A DNA stretch of 64,000 nt from Aeromonas dhakensis (lineage in GTDB: Bacteria > Pseudomonadota > Gammaproteobacteria > Enterobacterales > Aeromonadaceae). This document shows, in pieces, positions 10,058 through 18,098 of this stretch. Under the pieces are notes generated by a model that saw only the letters and a program-made list of their open reading frames with translations, ran no database searches and was not told where the DNA came from. Position numbers and translations under genes: made by a program. Position 1 is the stretch's first letter, and each line of letters opens with the position of its first letter. The DNA is taken from assembly GCF_000820305.1 (NCBI RefSeq), contig NZ_CDBH01000032.1, positions 43,200-107,199 of the forward strand, written 5' to 3'.

Positions 10058-10094
10058 CCCTCTCCCTTTGGGAGAGGGTCAGGGTGAGGGGCGC
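10058..10094. repeat. REP-like palindromic element, right copy (inverted)
   Basis: The stem CCCTCTCCC (10058-10066) with GGGAGAGGG (10070-10078) is followed by TCAGGGTGAGGGG, the reverse complement of the left copy's leader type. The two elements form a head-to-head pair that could fold together. No gene lies between 9776 and 10192. Confidence 0.7.
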
Positions 10095-10192
10095 AGGTTG
10101 GATTAGTGAAGCATGCTTGAGTGATAGAATCTGGTTGGTTCACCATTTTGGTGTCTCGAAAAGTCAGCCTGGTGAGACGTTACCGATTTTAG

Positions 10193-11101
10193 CTACTGAT
10201 AACTCATGATGTTTTGCCGTATAAAATCAATAAATACGCGCGTCTTAGCCGGTAGATATTGGCGGTTTGCATAAACAGCAAACAACTGCAATGGGGCGGC
10301 GGGTAACTCAAGTTCAATTTCGACCAAGCTGCCATCATCAATAAACGATTGGCAAGAGACCTTGGCCAGAATGGCAAACCCGACCCCGGCGAGCGCGGCT
10401 TTTAGCGCCAGCTCACCACTATTGACCCGATAGTGTTCATTGACCTGAACGGTGGAAAATTCAGCGTCGGGACGAGCGAACTGCCACGGCATGCCTTTTA
10501 GGGCGCTTACCGTGGTGATGCAGGGGAGATCCTTTAGCTGGGCCGTGTGGTTGGGCTGTCCGCATCGCTGAATAAGAGCAGGGGAACCAACCACGGTACA
10601 GGGAATGGTGGTCAGATGGCTGGCGATATAATCGCTGTCATCCAGCTTTCCTCTGTGAATGATGACGGCTATGTCCAGATCTTCCCTTAATGTCTCAAAT
10701 CCTGACAGGTTGGTAATACAGCTGATCTTTATTTCGGGATGCTGACAGGCAAAGTCAGCGATGGCTGTGCCGAGCAGCCTGGGACCGGCTTCATTGGGAA
10801 TGCACAGGCGCAGTGGCCCTTTCAGCTGGATCTGCTGTGATGTCAATTCAGCTTCGGTTTGCTCCAGTGATTCCAGCAAGGGTTTTACTCGGGAATAGAG
10901 CAGCTGGCCCGCCTGGGTGAGTTTCATATGCCGAGTACTGCGTTCAATAAGCTGGAGTGACAGTCTCTCTTCCAGCTGAGCAATACTCCTGCTGATGTTT
11001 GAAGTCGGTATTTCAAGGGTCTTGGATGCACCGATAAAACTGCCCTGTTCAGTCACGGCAATAAATATCCTTGATGAGGTAAAGTCCAGGCCGGTGCGCA
11101 T
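10193..11101 (-). CDS. LysR-family transcriptional regulator
   Basis: 302 residues starting MRTGLDFTSSRIFIAVTE, with AGGGA a few bases upstream on the coding strand. The frame extends a further 28 codons to 11185, but those residues are not LysR-like. The N-terminal winged helix-turn-helix is clear (GSFIGASKTLEIPTSNISRS, then LEERLSLQLIERSTR). The C-terminal two-lobed effector domain follows. It is divergent from an MFS transporter whose start is about 100 bp away, the usual arrangement for a LysR protein that controls its neighbour. The inducer is unknown. Confidence 0.9.
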   Translation of the reverse strand: MRTGLDFTSSRIFIAVTEQGSFIGASKTLEIPTSNISRSIAQLEERLSLQLIERSTRHMKLTQAGQLLYSRVKPLLESLEQTEAELTSQQIQLKGPLRLCIPNEAGPRLLGTAIADFACQHPEIKISCITNLSGFETLREDLDIAVIIHRGKLDDSDYIASHLTTIPCTVVGSPALIQRCGQPNHTAQLKDLPCITTVSALKGMPWQFARPDAEFSTVQVNEHYRVNSGELALKAALAGVGFAILAKVSCQSFIDDGSLVEIELELPAAPLQLFAVYANRQYLPAKTRVFIDFIRQNIMSYQ

Positions 11102-11203
11102 CCATTGTCCCTGATATGATAACAGTCTGTGCCATTCTAAAGGATAAAAATAGAGGATGGTAGGGGATATGCTGTCTGCCTCCAAATATTGAGCGCGAAC
11201 ACT

Positions 11204-12433
11204 ATGGCATCAGAAAAAAACAAATCAGGTAATAAACCTTATTCTAACGGTGCAGTGATGGATATGGGGTGCGTCTGGCTGGCCGCCTTTATCCAATTGG
11301 TGAGTGCGTTGGACTTTATGATGATTATGCCGCTTGGGCCTGACTTGTCTCGTGCGCTGGGTATCAGCCCAACCTATATAGGATATTTGGGGGGAGGGTA
11401 TGCACTGGCCGCCGCATTATCATCCTTATTATGTGCCAGATATATTGATCGATTTGATAGAAAACAGGTGGCATTGCTCTCATTGCTGGGGGTCACCCTG
11501 TCCACCTGGGCATGCGCGCTGGCGTGGAATATGGAAAGCCTGTTCTTTACCCGTTTGTTGGCCGGTATATTTGCCGGTCCGGCAACGTCGATAGCGATGG
11601 CGATCGTCGTGGATGCGACGCCAGTACCACAACGTGGTCGAGCGATGGCGATAGTGATGGGGGCTTTCTCGTTGTCAGCCATTGCCGGTGTCCCCCTGGG
11701 GCTGGAGCTGGCCATGTTGAAAGGGTGGAGCGCCCCCTTTTATGCCGTTGGCGGATTGGGCTTGTGCGTCAGCGTGCTGGTATCTATACGGCTGCCGAAT
11801 ATGACTGCTCACCTGGGACGAGAGCAGAAGGTCTTTTCAATCACGGAGATGTTGAAACGAGCCGTGGTATGGCATGCATTCATGGCAATCGGGTTGGCCA
11901 TTTTCAGTACCTTCCTGATTGTCCCAAACATGGCCACCTATTTTCAGTTCAACCTCGGTGTGCCTCGCGGCGAAATGAGTCAGTACTATGTCATGGGCGG
12001 CGTGGTCAGCGTGCTTGCGATGCAGTTGGGTGGCTATTTGATAGACCGGGTTGGCCCAATGCACGTCACCATGTGGCTGGGGGGATTGATTATCGCCATT
12101 GTCTGGGATGGTTTCCTGGGTTCCCCCTTGTTGCCGACGATGATCATTTTTACCTTGTTCATGGTGGTGACATCGACACGGACGATTACCGCTGCGGCAG
12201 TGACTAGCCAGGTTGCAGAGCCCGGGGAACGAGCAGGGTTCATGTCATTGCAGAATGTGTTCCAGCATATATTCAGCGGTTCGGCCGCCGTCGTCTCCTC
12301 GATGCTGTTGATGGATGTCGATGGTCACCTGGGCAATATGGCTACCCTGGCCTGGCTGGTGATAGCGCTGACGCTGGTGCAGCCCGTCTTTCTCCATCGG
12401 CTGCTGAAACGGGTATGTGTGGTGGCCGATTAG
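11204..12433 (+). CDS. MFS transporter (drug/metabolite efflux type)
   Basis: 409 residues with about twelve hydrophobic segments. The cytoplasmic loop motif ARYIDRFDRKQV matches MFS motif A (GxLaDrxGrkxxl) and GVPLGLELA is near motif C, which is typical of DHA1-type antiporters. I choose the ATG at 11204; an in-frame TTG at 11189 is possible and neither has a strong Shine-Dalgarno. It is divergent from a LysR regulator, suggesting inducible export of a small molecule. Substrate cannot be assigned. Confidence 0.85.
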   Translation: MASEKNKSGNKPYSNGAVMDMGCVWLAAFIQLVSALDFMMIMPLGPDLSRALGISPTYIGYLGGGYALAAALSSLLCARYIDRFDRKQVALLSLLGVTLSTWACALAWNMESLFFTRLLAGIFAGPATSIAMAIVVDATPVPQRGRAMAIVMGAFSLSAIAGVPLGLELAMLKGWSAPFYAVGGLGLCVSVLVSIRLPNMTAHLGREQKVFSITEMLKRAVVWHAFMAIGLAIFSTFLIVPNMATYFQFNLGVPRGEMSQYYVMGGVVSVLAMQLGGYLIDRVGPMHVTMWLGGLIIAIVWDGFLGSPLLPTMIIFTLFMVVTSTRTITAAAVTSQVAEPGERAGFMSLQNVFQHIFSGSAAVVSSMLLMDVDGHLGNMATLAWLVIALTLVQPVFLHRLLKRVCVVAD

Positions 12434-12554
12434 CATCATGTTTTATTCATGATGAGGCAGCAGGGCCGCAGGTTTGATTGGCGAGGTATGAAGATTGCCA
12501 GTGAGTGCAATGCGCCGCGTTTGTTGCCCCTTTCGGCAATATAAGACGGCCATA

Positions 12555-12581
12555 AAAGGTGGCGGACTGGCCGCCACCTTT
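12555..12581. terminator. Bidirectional intrinsic terminator
   Basis: The perfect stem AAAGGTGGCGG (12555-12565) pairs with CCGCCACCTTT (12571-12581). It sits between the convergent MFS and DsbB-like genes, nearer the latter, and can serve both strands, although T-runs are short. Confidence 0.7.
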
Positions 12582-12589
12582 GAGGATTG

Positions 12590-13165
12590 TTAACGCTGGC
12601 TCAGCAGCTCATAGCCGACCGGATTATCGGCGCACTGTCCCGCGCCGCACTCCAGTACGGTAGAGATCAGGTTTGCCGCAATCAGCAAGACAAACAGCAG
12701 GGAGGCCATGCGTCCCCAGCGCGCCAGATCCAGCTTGGGCAGGGGAATAGCGAGCCCGTCTCGCACCATCAATATCAGGGCGACGGCCAATAGGATCAGC
12801 AGGGCGCTGACCAGCGACCAGCTATAAAAGTGCAGCCCGAGAAAGGTGGAACCATAACCGGGATCGCCGGGCAGAATATGCAGCAGCACCTGCCGGGCAC
12901 CGATCATGGCGGTGGTCAGCGCGCCGACAATCACTATGCCGTAGTGGGCCCCTTTTGCGCCAAATTGCAGGTTGAACATAAAGCCGAAACCGGCGACCAC
13001 AAGGCCGACCCGCTGCAATAAACACAAGGGGCAGGGCAGCTCGGCCAGATAGAGCTGGTAATAGAAGGCGACGATCAGGGTCAGGCAGATACCGGCCAGC
13101 CCCAGCGTATCGAGCAACTGTGGCAGGTCACTCTTCGCGGCTGTTGAGGAGGTCGAAAGGCGCAT
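12590..13165 (-). CDS. DsbB-like membrane disulfide oxidoreductase, non-canonical cysteine layout
   Basis: 191 residues. It has the DsbB-type quinone-side CxxC pair in PCPLC (Cys45, Cys48) just after the first membrane segment. The segments appear to be at about 20-42, 52-68, 73-96, 116-133 and 152-170. The second cysteine pair is Cys173 and Cys178 after the fifth hydrophobic segment, at the extreme C-terminus, instead of in the loop between TM3 and TM4 as in E. coli DsbB. It would reoxidise a periplasmic DsbA-like partner using quinone; no DsbA-type partner is adjacent. The start follows AGGAG that overlaps the stop of the upstream DUF5993 gene nine bases away, so both are one operon. Confidence 0.82.
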   Translation of the reverse strand: MRLSTSSTAAKSDLPQLLDTLGLAGICLTLIVAFYYQLYLAELPCPLCLLQRVGLVVAGFGFMFNLQFGAKGAHYGIVIVGALTTAMIGARQVLLHILPGDPGYGSTFLGLHFYSWSLVSALLILLAVALILMVRDGLAIPLPKLDLARWGRMASLLFVLLIAANLISTVLECGAGQCADNPVGYELLSQR

Positions 13166-13174
13166 GGCGGGCTC

Positions 13175-13333
13175 CTAGAACGAAAGGGTGAGCGGGTCGG
13201 TCACATGGTGCATAAAGGAGAGCAGGGTCACTACCAGCAACAGGGCCCAGAGCAGATAGGAGGCCCCGCGCTTGTTCATCAAGATGCTGATCCCCGTTAT
13301 CAGTGCCAGCAGGAAGGGTAAAAACATATACAT
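13175..13333 (-). CDS. DUF5993-type small membrane protein (52 aa)
   Basis: This small gene encodes 52 residues (MYMFLPFLLALITGISI, then LMNKRGASYLLWALLLVV, ending TDPLTLSF). It has two hydrophobic segments around a basic NKRGAS turn, which I recognise as the DUF5993 pattern. GGAGAG precedes the ATG by five bases. The stop lies nine bases before the DsbB-like start, and this pairing argues that it is a partner or assembly factor of the disulfide enzyme. It has no cysteine, so it cannot itself exchange thiols. Confidence 0.78.
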   Translation of the reverse strand: MYMFLPFLLALITGISILMNKRGASYLLWALLLVVTLLSFMHHVTDPLTLSF

Positions 13334-13461
13334 GTCATCTCTCCTTATCGTGGTGAGCCGGGCTCACAAAGCCTTGAGTATATAGTGAGCGGACGGTTTC
13401 CAGATAGCGCCCACCGAGACCGGATAACCGGTAATAAGCCATTATGGGGAGGACAACAGGG

Positions 13462-14385
13462 TCAGCAAGATAATGCCTCGCGCCAGCACTGTTCATAATC
13501 GAACTGTTGAAACTCCTCCTTGATAAATTCGATAAATACCCTGGTCTTGGACGGGATAAAGAGTCTATTCGCATAAGCCATGCCGATGGATAGATCGGCT
13601 AATCGCCAGTCGGTGAGCACAGGTTTAAGACGCTGGCTGCGTAGCTCGTCATAAATGGCATAAACGGGCTGTGCCAGGATCCCCATTCCGTTTCTGGCAT
13701 TGGCGAGCAGGATTTGGGCATCGTTGGACTCAATGGTAGGGGTGGTTGGCACCCGTAATTTTATCGAGCCACTCATCATGGTCAGCTCTTTGGGATTGTG
13801 GTGGCTGTAGAGCAACAGCTGATGTTTTGTCAGATCGTGCGGCGTCTGCGGGTCGCCATAACGCTCAATATATTCGGGAGAGGCCGCCAGAATACGTGGT
13901 GCTACTGCCAATGGCTGAATAACAAGACTGGAGTCCGGCTCTACCTCTCGTGAGCGAATACTGATATCAATATTGTTTTCGATAATATCCAGATAGCGAT
14001 TATTGGCGATCAGCTCGACCTGAATGCCGGGATATTTAGCCATGAATTTGGGGATCAAGGGGGAGATGACATTCAGCATCAGTGACAGCGAGGCCGTCAA
14101 TTTCAAGATCCCGGTTGGCATTCCTGTTTTGATGTTGACTTCATCAATGGCTTCTCGCATCTCATTCAGCGCTGTTTTGCAGCGGGTATAGAAGTGCTCT
14201 CCTATTTCGGTGACAAACAGGCGTCGGGTCGTTCGCTCGACAAGCCGTGCATTGAGTCGCTGCTCCAGCGCAGCCAGATGCCTGCTGGCGGCAGGGTTGG
14301 ACAAACCCAGTGTATCGGCGGCCTTGCTGATGCTCCCCAATTCGACAACCTGCACAAAGACCTCGTATTCAGTCCATTTATCCAT
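13462..14385 (-). CDS. LysR-family transcriptional regulator (CrgA/YhjC-like)
   Basis: 307 residues. The helix-turn-helix reads LGSISKAADTLGLSNPAASR followed by LEQRLNARLVERTTRRL, then an effector-binding domain with the typical IRSREVEPDSSL motif seen in CrgA-like LysR proteins. It is divergent from a small SnoaL-like gene with a 152-bp AT-rich intergenic region, which probably holds its operator. The effector is unknown. Base composition is lower in GC than in the housekeeping genes on either side of the 8.7-15 kb stretch. Confidence 0.9.
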   Translation of the reverse strand: MDKWTEYEVFVQVVELGSISKAADTLGLSNPAASRHLAALEQRLNARLVERTTRRLFVTEIGEHFYTRCKTALNEMREAIDEVNIKTGMPTGILKLTASLSLMLNVISPLIPKFMAKYPGIQVELIANNRYLDIIENNIDISIRSREVEPDSSLVIQPLAVAPRILAASPEYIERYGDPQTPHDLTKHQLLLYSHHNPKELTMMSGSIKLRVPTTPTIESNDAQILLANARNGMGILAQPVYAIYDELRSQRLKPVLTDWRLADLSIGMAYANRLFIPSKTRVFIEFIKEEFQQFDYEQCWREALSC

Positions 14386-14537
14386 GGATTATTCCTGATT
14401 TTATAAAAGAGATTTCCTGTTATTGCATTTATCATCACTTGCCATGTTTGTAGTATGGCGGCCTGGCAGTCACAGATATTCTATGCATCATATTTCTTAG
14501 TTAAATTAAAAGTCAATTAATAAGGTTGGAATCATTT

Positions 14538-14960
14538 ATGAACAAGAACGTCGACACAGTTATCAACTATTTCAAATATTGCGTGGATGGCAAGGATGTT
14601 GCGAGAGTGAGTGAGTATTTTTCGGATGATTTATGTATATTCAGGCCTGACTGTGCAGAGCCAATTAAAACACTTGAGCAATTCAAAGAGTCATTGTCCG
14701 CCTGTGTGGTCGATCGGTATGAGTCCATTGAGACCACCTTTCAAAAAATAATGAGCTCGGAAGATGAGGTATTCGTTGCATTGACCCACGTAGCGAAAGG
14801 CTCAAATACCTGGAAAGGGTTTGATGTCACCGGTAAGGATGTGACCTGGAGTGCCTTGACCTATTTCAGGTTCAATGCTGAGGGCAAGGTAGTGGAGGAG
14901 ATCGTTGAGCGCAACGAGCTGGCTATGGCCAAACAGCTGGGAATCGTTGATTTTGCGTGA
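14538..14960 (+). CDS. SnoaL/NTF2-like protein
   Basis: 140 residues with the small alpha+beta cone fold signature of NTF2-like proteins (NYFKYCVDGKDVARVSEYFS, LTYFRFNAEGKVVEEIVERN). The ATG at 14538 is chosen; an in-frame TTG at 14526 is four codons earlier. Members are isomerases, ester cyclases or ligand carriers; catalytic residues are too variable to predict a reaction. Divergent transcription from a LysR gene suggests it is that regulator's target, a common layout for small inducible detoxification or catabolic genes. The gene is AT-rich relative to the chromosome core. Confidence 0.75.
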   Translation: MNKNVDTVINYFKYCVDGKDVARVSEYFSDDLCIFRPDCAEPIKTLEQFKESLSACVVDRYESIETTFQKIMSSEDEVFVALTHVAKGSNTWKGFDVTGKDVTWSALTYFRFNAEGKVVEEIVERNELAMAKQLGIVDFA

Positions 14961-15156
14961 AGCAGGCGAGATTGCTGATGTCAGATGTGAACTATCAGGG
15001 ATAGCTGTCTTCAGGGCCAGAATCTGACTAGCGCAGTATGGTCATCTATGGGTGAAAACAGGCTACCACGGTGCTTCTGACAAATGTCGATAGCGTCGCG
15101 CTCATCGCTCTGCTCGCTAAGCTTGAAGGGTGTAGCACAATGCCGGGAGGCCAATC

Positions 15157-15369
15157 ATGGAAACAGAGAAAGCCATCGGGCTGATCGAGGCCCACGGAGT
15201 CTTTCACGGGGATCACTACAGCTTCAACAGCGGCGAGTTCGTGCAGTGGTGCCAGGAAGATGCCCACCAGACCCTCAGCCTGGAGCAGGCCAATCACGAG
15301 TTGGCGCCCTTCTGCATCCGGGTCGGTTTCGCCGAACCGGTCCGGTCGTGGCGTTACTATCTCACCTGA
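15157..15369 (+). CDS. Small conserved-looking protein of unknown function (70 aa)
   Basis: A 70-residue soluble protein (METEKAIGLIEAHGVFHGDH to SWRYYLT) with GGGAGG a few bases before the ATG. Codon use is that of neighbouring GC-rich genes, which supports real coding. I do not recognise the family; there is no signal peptide or membrane segment. The last codons (TACTATCTCACCTGA) are almost repeated immediately afterwards (ACTACCTCACCTGA). The 196 bp upstream, back to 14961, contain no other gene. Confidence 0.55.
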   Translation: METEKAIGLIEAHGVFHGDHYSFNSGEFVQWCQEDAHQTLSLEQANHELAPFCIRVGFAEPVRSWRYYLT

Positions 15370-15433
15370 ACTACCTCACCTGAGATGTGAAGCAGAGGGC
15401 GGGACGAGCCGCGCGATGCGGTGAGTCAGTGAA

Positions 15434-15456
15434 AAAGGAGCCGGCAAGGCTCCTTT
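15434..15456. terminator. Bidirectional intrinsic terminator
   Basis: The stem AAAGGAGCC (15434-15442) pairs with GGCTCCTTT (15448-15456) in the gap between two convergent genes. It probably ends the 70-residue gene on the plus strand and the 124-residue gene on the minus strand. Confidence 0.8.
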
Positions 15457-15497
15457 CTTGTGATGGGCTGGGCGCCGGGCGAAGGCGTAGAGTGGCC

Positions 15498-15872
15498 CTA
15501 GTTGTCGAAGTTCCAGGCAATGGGCAGCTCAAGATCGAAGACGAGCTGATCCCCGTTGAGGGTAAAAGCCACGCTGGTCTGGTGCTGGTCATATTCGTCG
15601 ATAAGCCGGCAGCTCTCGGCGAAGTTGGACTCGTAGTTGAGGCGCGCACTGCCGCCGGTGTTAGCCTCGTCGAGTTCTACCTCCAGTACCCGCAGTGGAT
15701 CTTTCTGGCTGAGCTTGACCCGGCTGTCACCCACATCCACCAGTCGCTCCAGCAGGGGGAAGAAGTCCTGTCTGTGGGCCTCGATGGCTTGGGCGATAGC
15801 CTGCTCCAGCTCGGTACGGCTGGCAAGGGGGCCATCCAGCGTGTAGCGGGTCTGTATCCTCTCCTGGGTCAT
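15498..15872 (-). CDS. Unknown protein (124 aa)
   Basis: 124 residues (MTQERIQTRYTLDGPLAS to LELPIAWNFDN), acidic and soluble, without cysteine clusters or membrane segments. The alternating pattern in the C-terminal half suggests a beta-rich fold. I do not recognise the family. It lies 58 bp downstream of another small unknown gene on the same strand, so they may share a transcript, which would end at the 15434-15456 hairpin. Confidence 0.6.
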   Translation of the reverse strand: MTQERIQTRYTLDGPLASRTELEQAIAQAIEAHRQDFFPLLERLVDVGDSRVKLSQKDPLRVLEVELDEANTGGSARLNYESNFAESCRLIDEYDQHQTSVAFTLNGDQLVFDLELPIAWNFDN

Positions 15873-15930
15873 AAACGGTTCCTCTCAGATGTTGTCGGCG
15901 GGGACCTTAGCCCTGGCTGCGATGAGGCGC

Positions 15931-16248
15931 TCAGGCGGGGATGCGGCCATTGCGCACCAGGGCCCGGCGGATGTTTGTGCACATCTTGCCGAAGCGCTGG
16001 ATCTCGTCGAAGGAGGGCGGGATGCCGCGATCGATCTGATATTGCCAGTAGCAGAGGTCCGTATCCACCAGCTCCATCAGCTTCTTGGGGCAGCCGATAC
16101 AGGTGTTGTCCGGCCCGCACTTGAAGGTATCCGGTTGGTAGAGCGGAAACTCCGCCTTCACGGCGTCGATGATCTGCTGCATCGCGGTGATCCTGTCGGG
16201 CTTTCTGCTCACGGCCTTACTCCCCTGCGGCTTGTATGGGGGAGTCAT
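15931..16248 (-). CDS. Unknown cysteine-containing small protein (105 aa)
   Basis: 105 residues with AGGGA five bases before the ATG. The cysteines are grouped as CGPDNTCIGCPKK with two further cysteines in the C-terminal third (DLCYWQ and KMCTN), a pattern compatible with zinc or iron-sulfur binding. There is no signal peptide, so it should be cytoplasmic. I have seen similar short proteins in related genera but cannot name a function. It precedes the 124-residue gene on the same strand. Confidence 0.6.
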   Translation of the reverse strand: MTPPYKPQGSKAVSRKPDRITAMQQIIDAVKAEFPLYQPDTFKCGPDNTCIGCPKKLMELVDTDLCYWQYQIDRGIPPSFDEIQRFGKMCTNIRRALVRNGRIPA

Positions 16249-16353
16249 TATATCCCTGTCAAAAATGGGGCCAATGACGCTTACGGGGTAGTTTTCTGCC
16301 GAGCTCGGTGTTCACGGCCAGGGCTTGTGCTGAAAACGGGACGCTGGATAGCA

Positions 16354-16377
16354 CAACGCCCGGCAAGCCGGGCGTTG
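16354..16377. terminator. GC-rich hairpin downstream of the J-domain operon
   Basis: The perfect 11-bp stem CAACGCCCGGC (16354-16364) pairs with GCCGGGCGTTG (16367-16377). It lies 28 bp after the stop of the last gene of the minus-strand operon. There is no T-run in either direction, so termination is plausible but not certain. Confidence 0.45.
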
Positions 16378-16404
16378 GAACAGGGTGAAGGGAAAGACCC
16401 GCCA

Positions 16405-17307
16405 TCAGAAGTCGTGATAGAGCGGCCAGCCGAGCAGGGGGTGCTTGAGTCCGGCGCGCATCTCCATGTTGTCGAGCTTCTCCGGGGAGGCGTCCTCTTT
16501 TTGCAACTGCTGGTACTGGCGCACAAAGCCGAGGGTGTGCAGCAGGTTGGGCACAAAGCCCGGGCTCAGCTCCTGGCGCAGGGCGGCGGCCACGTCGGCG
16601 GGCAGCGCATTCAGCATCAGGGCCAGCTGGGCGGCGAGGTAGTCGGTGTCATACCAGCCCTCGTCGAGCTCAATCTCCCGCGCCAGTTTGCGCTTGAGAT
16701 CCTGCTTCACCTTGAGCGGGGCGGCGCCACTGCCCTTGCCGCAGAGGATGCGGTAGAGCAGCGCTTCGGCCAGCTTGTCCTCCATGGTGGGGTGGTCGCT
16801 CTCGCAGGCGAAGAAGTGCTGGTCGATGAGTTCCATCAGGCGGCTCTTGTTGTGCTCGGTCAGCGCCTTCTCGTACTCCTGCCACCCTTGCCACTCCTCC
16901 ACATCGGGCGGGCTCGAGATCTTGTCCAAGAGCCGCGCATCCACGTCACCGTAGAGGCTGTTGCCAGCCTGCTTGGGGCTGACGGTGATGAGCATTGACC
17001 AGCCCTTCTGGAACGGTTTGATGGGGCCTTCCGGCGCCTGCAGCAGCGCCAGTGCCTTGGCCGGATCCCGCGCCGAGAGCTCCTGCAGGCCGAGGCTCAC
17101 CACACCGATGACGTCGTGGGCGGCCTGCTCCAGCAGGTGCATTTTGTACTTGTTGTAGTATTTGTCGGCGAATTTGAGGCTCATCAGCACCGCCTTGCCC
17201 TTGATGGCGGCCAGCTGTTGCTCGCTCAAACGTTCATTGTCGCGGCCAAAGCGCAGCACCTGGGTCAGAAAGGGGCCCTGGTTGGCATCGCGAATGACTA
17301 ACTGCAT
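16405..17307 (-). CDS. Unknown protein, last gene of the J-domain operon (300 aa)
   Basis: 300 residues, soluble and mostly helical by composition, with AAGGAGC before the ATG. No signal peptide, membrane segment or known catalytic motif is visible. It follows the 255-residue gene by 11 bp and completes a four-gene operon whose first product is a J-domain co-chaperone. I do not recognise the family. Position suggests a role with the J-protein, for example as client adaptor, but this rests on gene order only. Confidence 0.65.
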   Translation of the reverse strand: MQLVIRDANQGPFLTQVLRFGRDNERLSEQQLAAIKGKAVLMSLKFADKYYNKYKMHLLEQAAHDVIGVVSLGLQELSARDPAKALALLQAPEGPIKPFQKGWSMLITVSPKQAGNSLYGDVDARLLDKISSPPDVEEWQGWQEYEKALTEHNKSRLMELIDQHFFACESDHPTMEDKLAEALLYRILCGKGSGAAPLKVKQDLKRKLAREIELDEGWYDTDYLAAQLALMLNALPADVAAALRQELSPGFVPNLLHTLGFVRQYQQLQKEDASPEKLDNMEMRAGLKHPLLGWPLYHDF

Positions 17308-17318
17308 GAATGGGCTCC

Positions 17319-18086
17319 TTAATCCAGAAAGCTGAACATGTCGTCGACGTCGCCGTACTCGTCTTCCTCGACCTTGTTCTTCTCTTTGGCCTGCATTACC
17401 AGCTCGGCGGCAAACTTGTTGATGATGCCGTCCCAGGTGGAGTGCTCGTTGCGCAGCAGCGCCTTGATGGCTTTCTCCACCTCGGGGGCCAGCTCGCGAA
17501 TGAGCATCAACAGGCTTCTCGGGTCATCCAGCGCATAGTCGTGGACATCCTCGCTCTGCTGGCGCTCGCTGTAGCGCAGGGACTCTTCGAGATCTTCCTC
17601 TTCGGCGTGCAGTACGTCGCGATAGCCTTCGTCCTCTTCATAGCGATCGCCCCGATAGAACTCGATGAAGGGGATGGCGAGGTAGAAGAGACCGGCCGGA
17701 TCCTCGGCCACGCACTCGAGGATCTCGCGCTGCTTGGCTTCGCTATCCTGGGTGCGGATCAGGTAGTTGAGGAAGTCGAAGGTGTGCTGTTGCAGCTCGT
17801 CGGCGTTGTTCTTGATCGCCTCTTCCCAGTAGAGCGGCTGCTGGCAGACGATGTCGCGGATCCGCTCCGGGGTCATCAGCTCGGAGATGATGGAGGGGAA
17901 GGAGATGTCGTGCTGGCCGTTGATCTGGGTCAGGGTAACGATATCAATGTTTTCAATCACTTCTGCCAGCTGGTCGTCAGACATGGTCTTGGCGATCAGC
18001 TCGAACTTCTCGCTGGCCTGCTTCGGCTCGATAACGGCCAGCTCTTTGATCTCGATGGCGGTAATTTCTATCAGACTGTTGCTCAT
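17319..18086 (-). CDS. Unknown acidic protein, third gene of the J-domain operon (255 aa)
   Basis: 255 residues starting MSNSLIEITAIEIKELAVIE; a GGGGCAAGG site precedes the ATG at 18086, and the upstream in-frame TTG at 18098 is less likely. The protein is strongly acidic and helical, with a Glu/Asp-rich tail (KVEEDEYGDVDDMFSFLD) reminiscent of peptides that dock onto a partner. No known domain is recognised. It starts 12 bp after the stop of the preceding gene. Confidence 0.65.
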   Translation of the reverse strand: MSNSLIEITAIEIKELAVIEPKQASEKFELIAKTMSDDQLAEVIENIDIVTLTQINGQHDISFPSIISELMTPERIRDIVCQQPLYWEEAIKNNADELQQHTFDFLNYLIRTQDSEAKQREILECVAEDPAGLFYLAIPFIEFYRGDRYEEDEGYRDVLHAEEEDLEESLRYSERQQSEDVHDYALDDPRSLLMLIRELAPEVEKAIKALLRNEHSTWDGIINKFAAELVMQAKEKNKVEEDEYGDVDDMFSFLD

Positions 18087-18098
18087 GCCTTGCCCCAA

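Noticed and set aside
10051..10078. Terminator for the hydrolase gene
   Set aside because: The hairpin is part of a paired REP-like element, lacks a T-run and is almost 300 bp from the gene.
13335..13574. 79-codon minus-strand frame overlapping the LysR gene end
   Set aside because: It is a different frame of the LysR gene 3' end; the true small gene here is 13175-13333.
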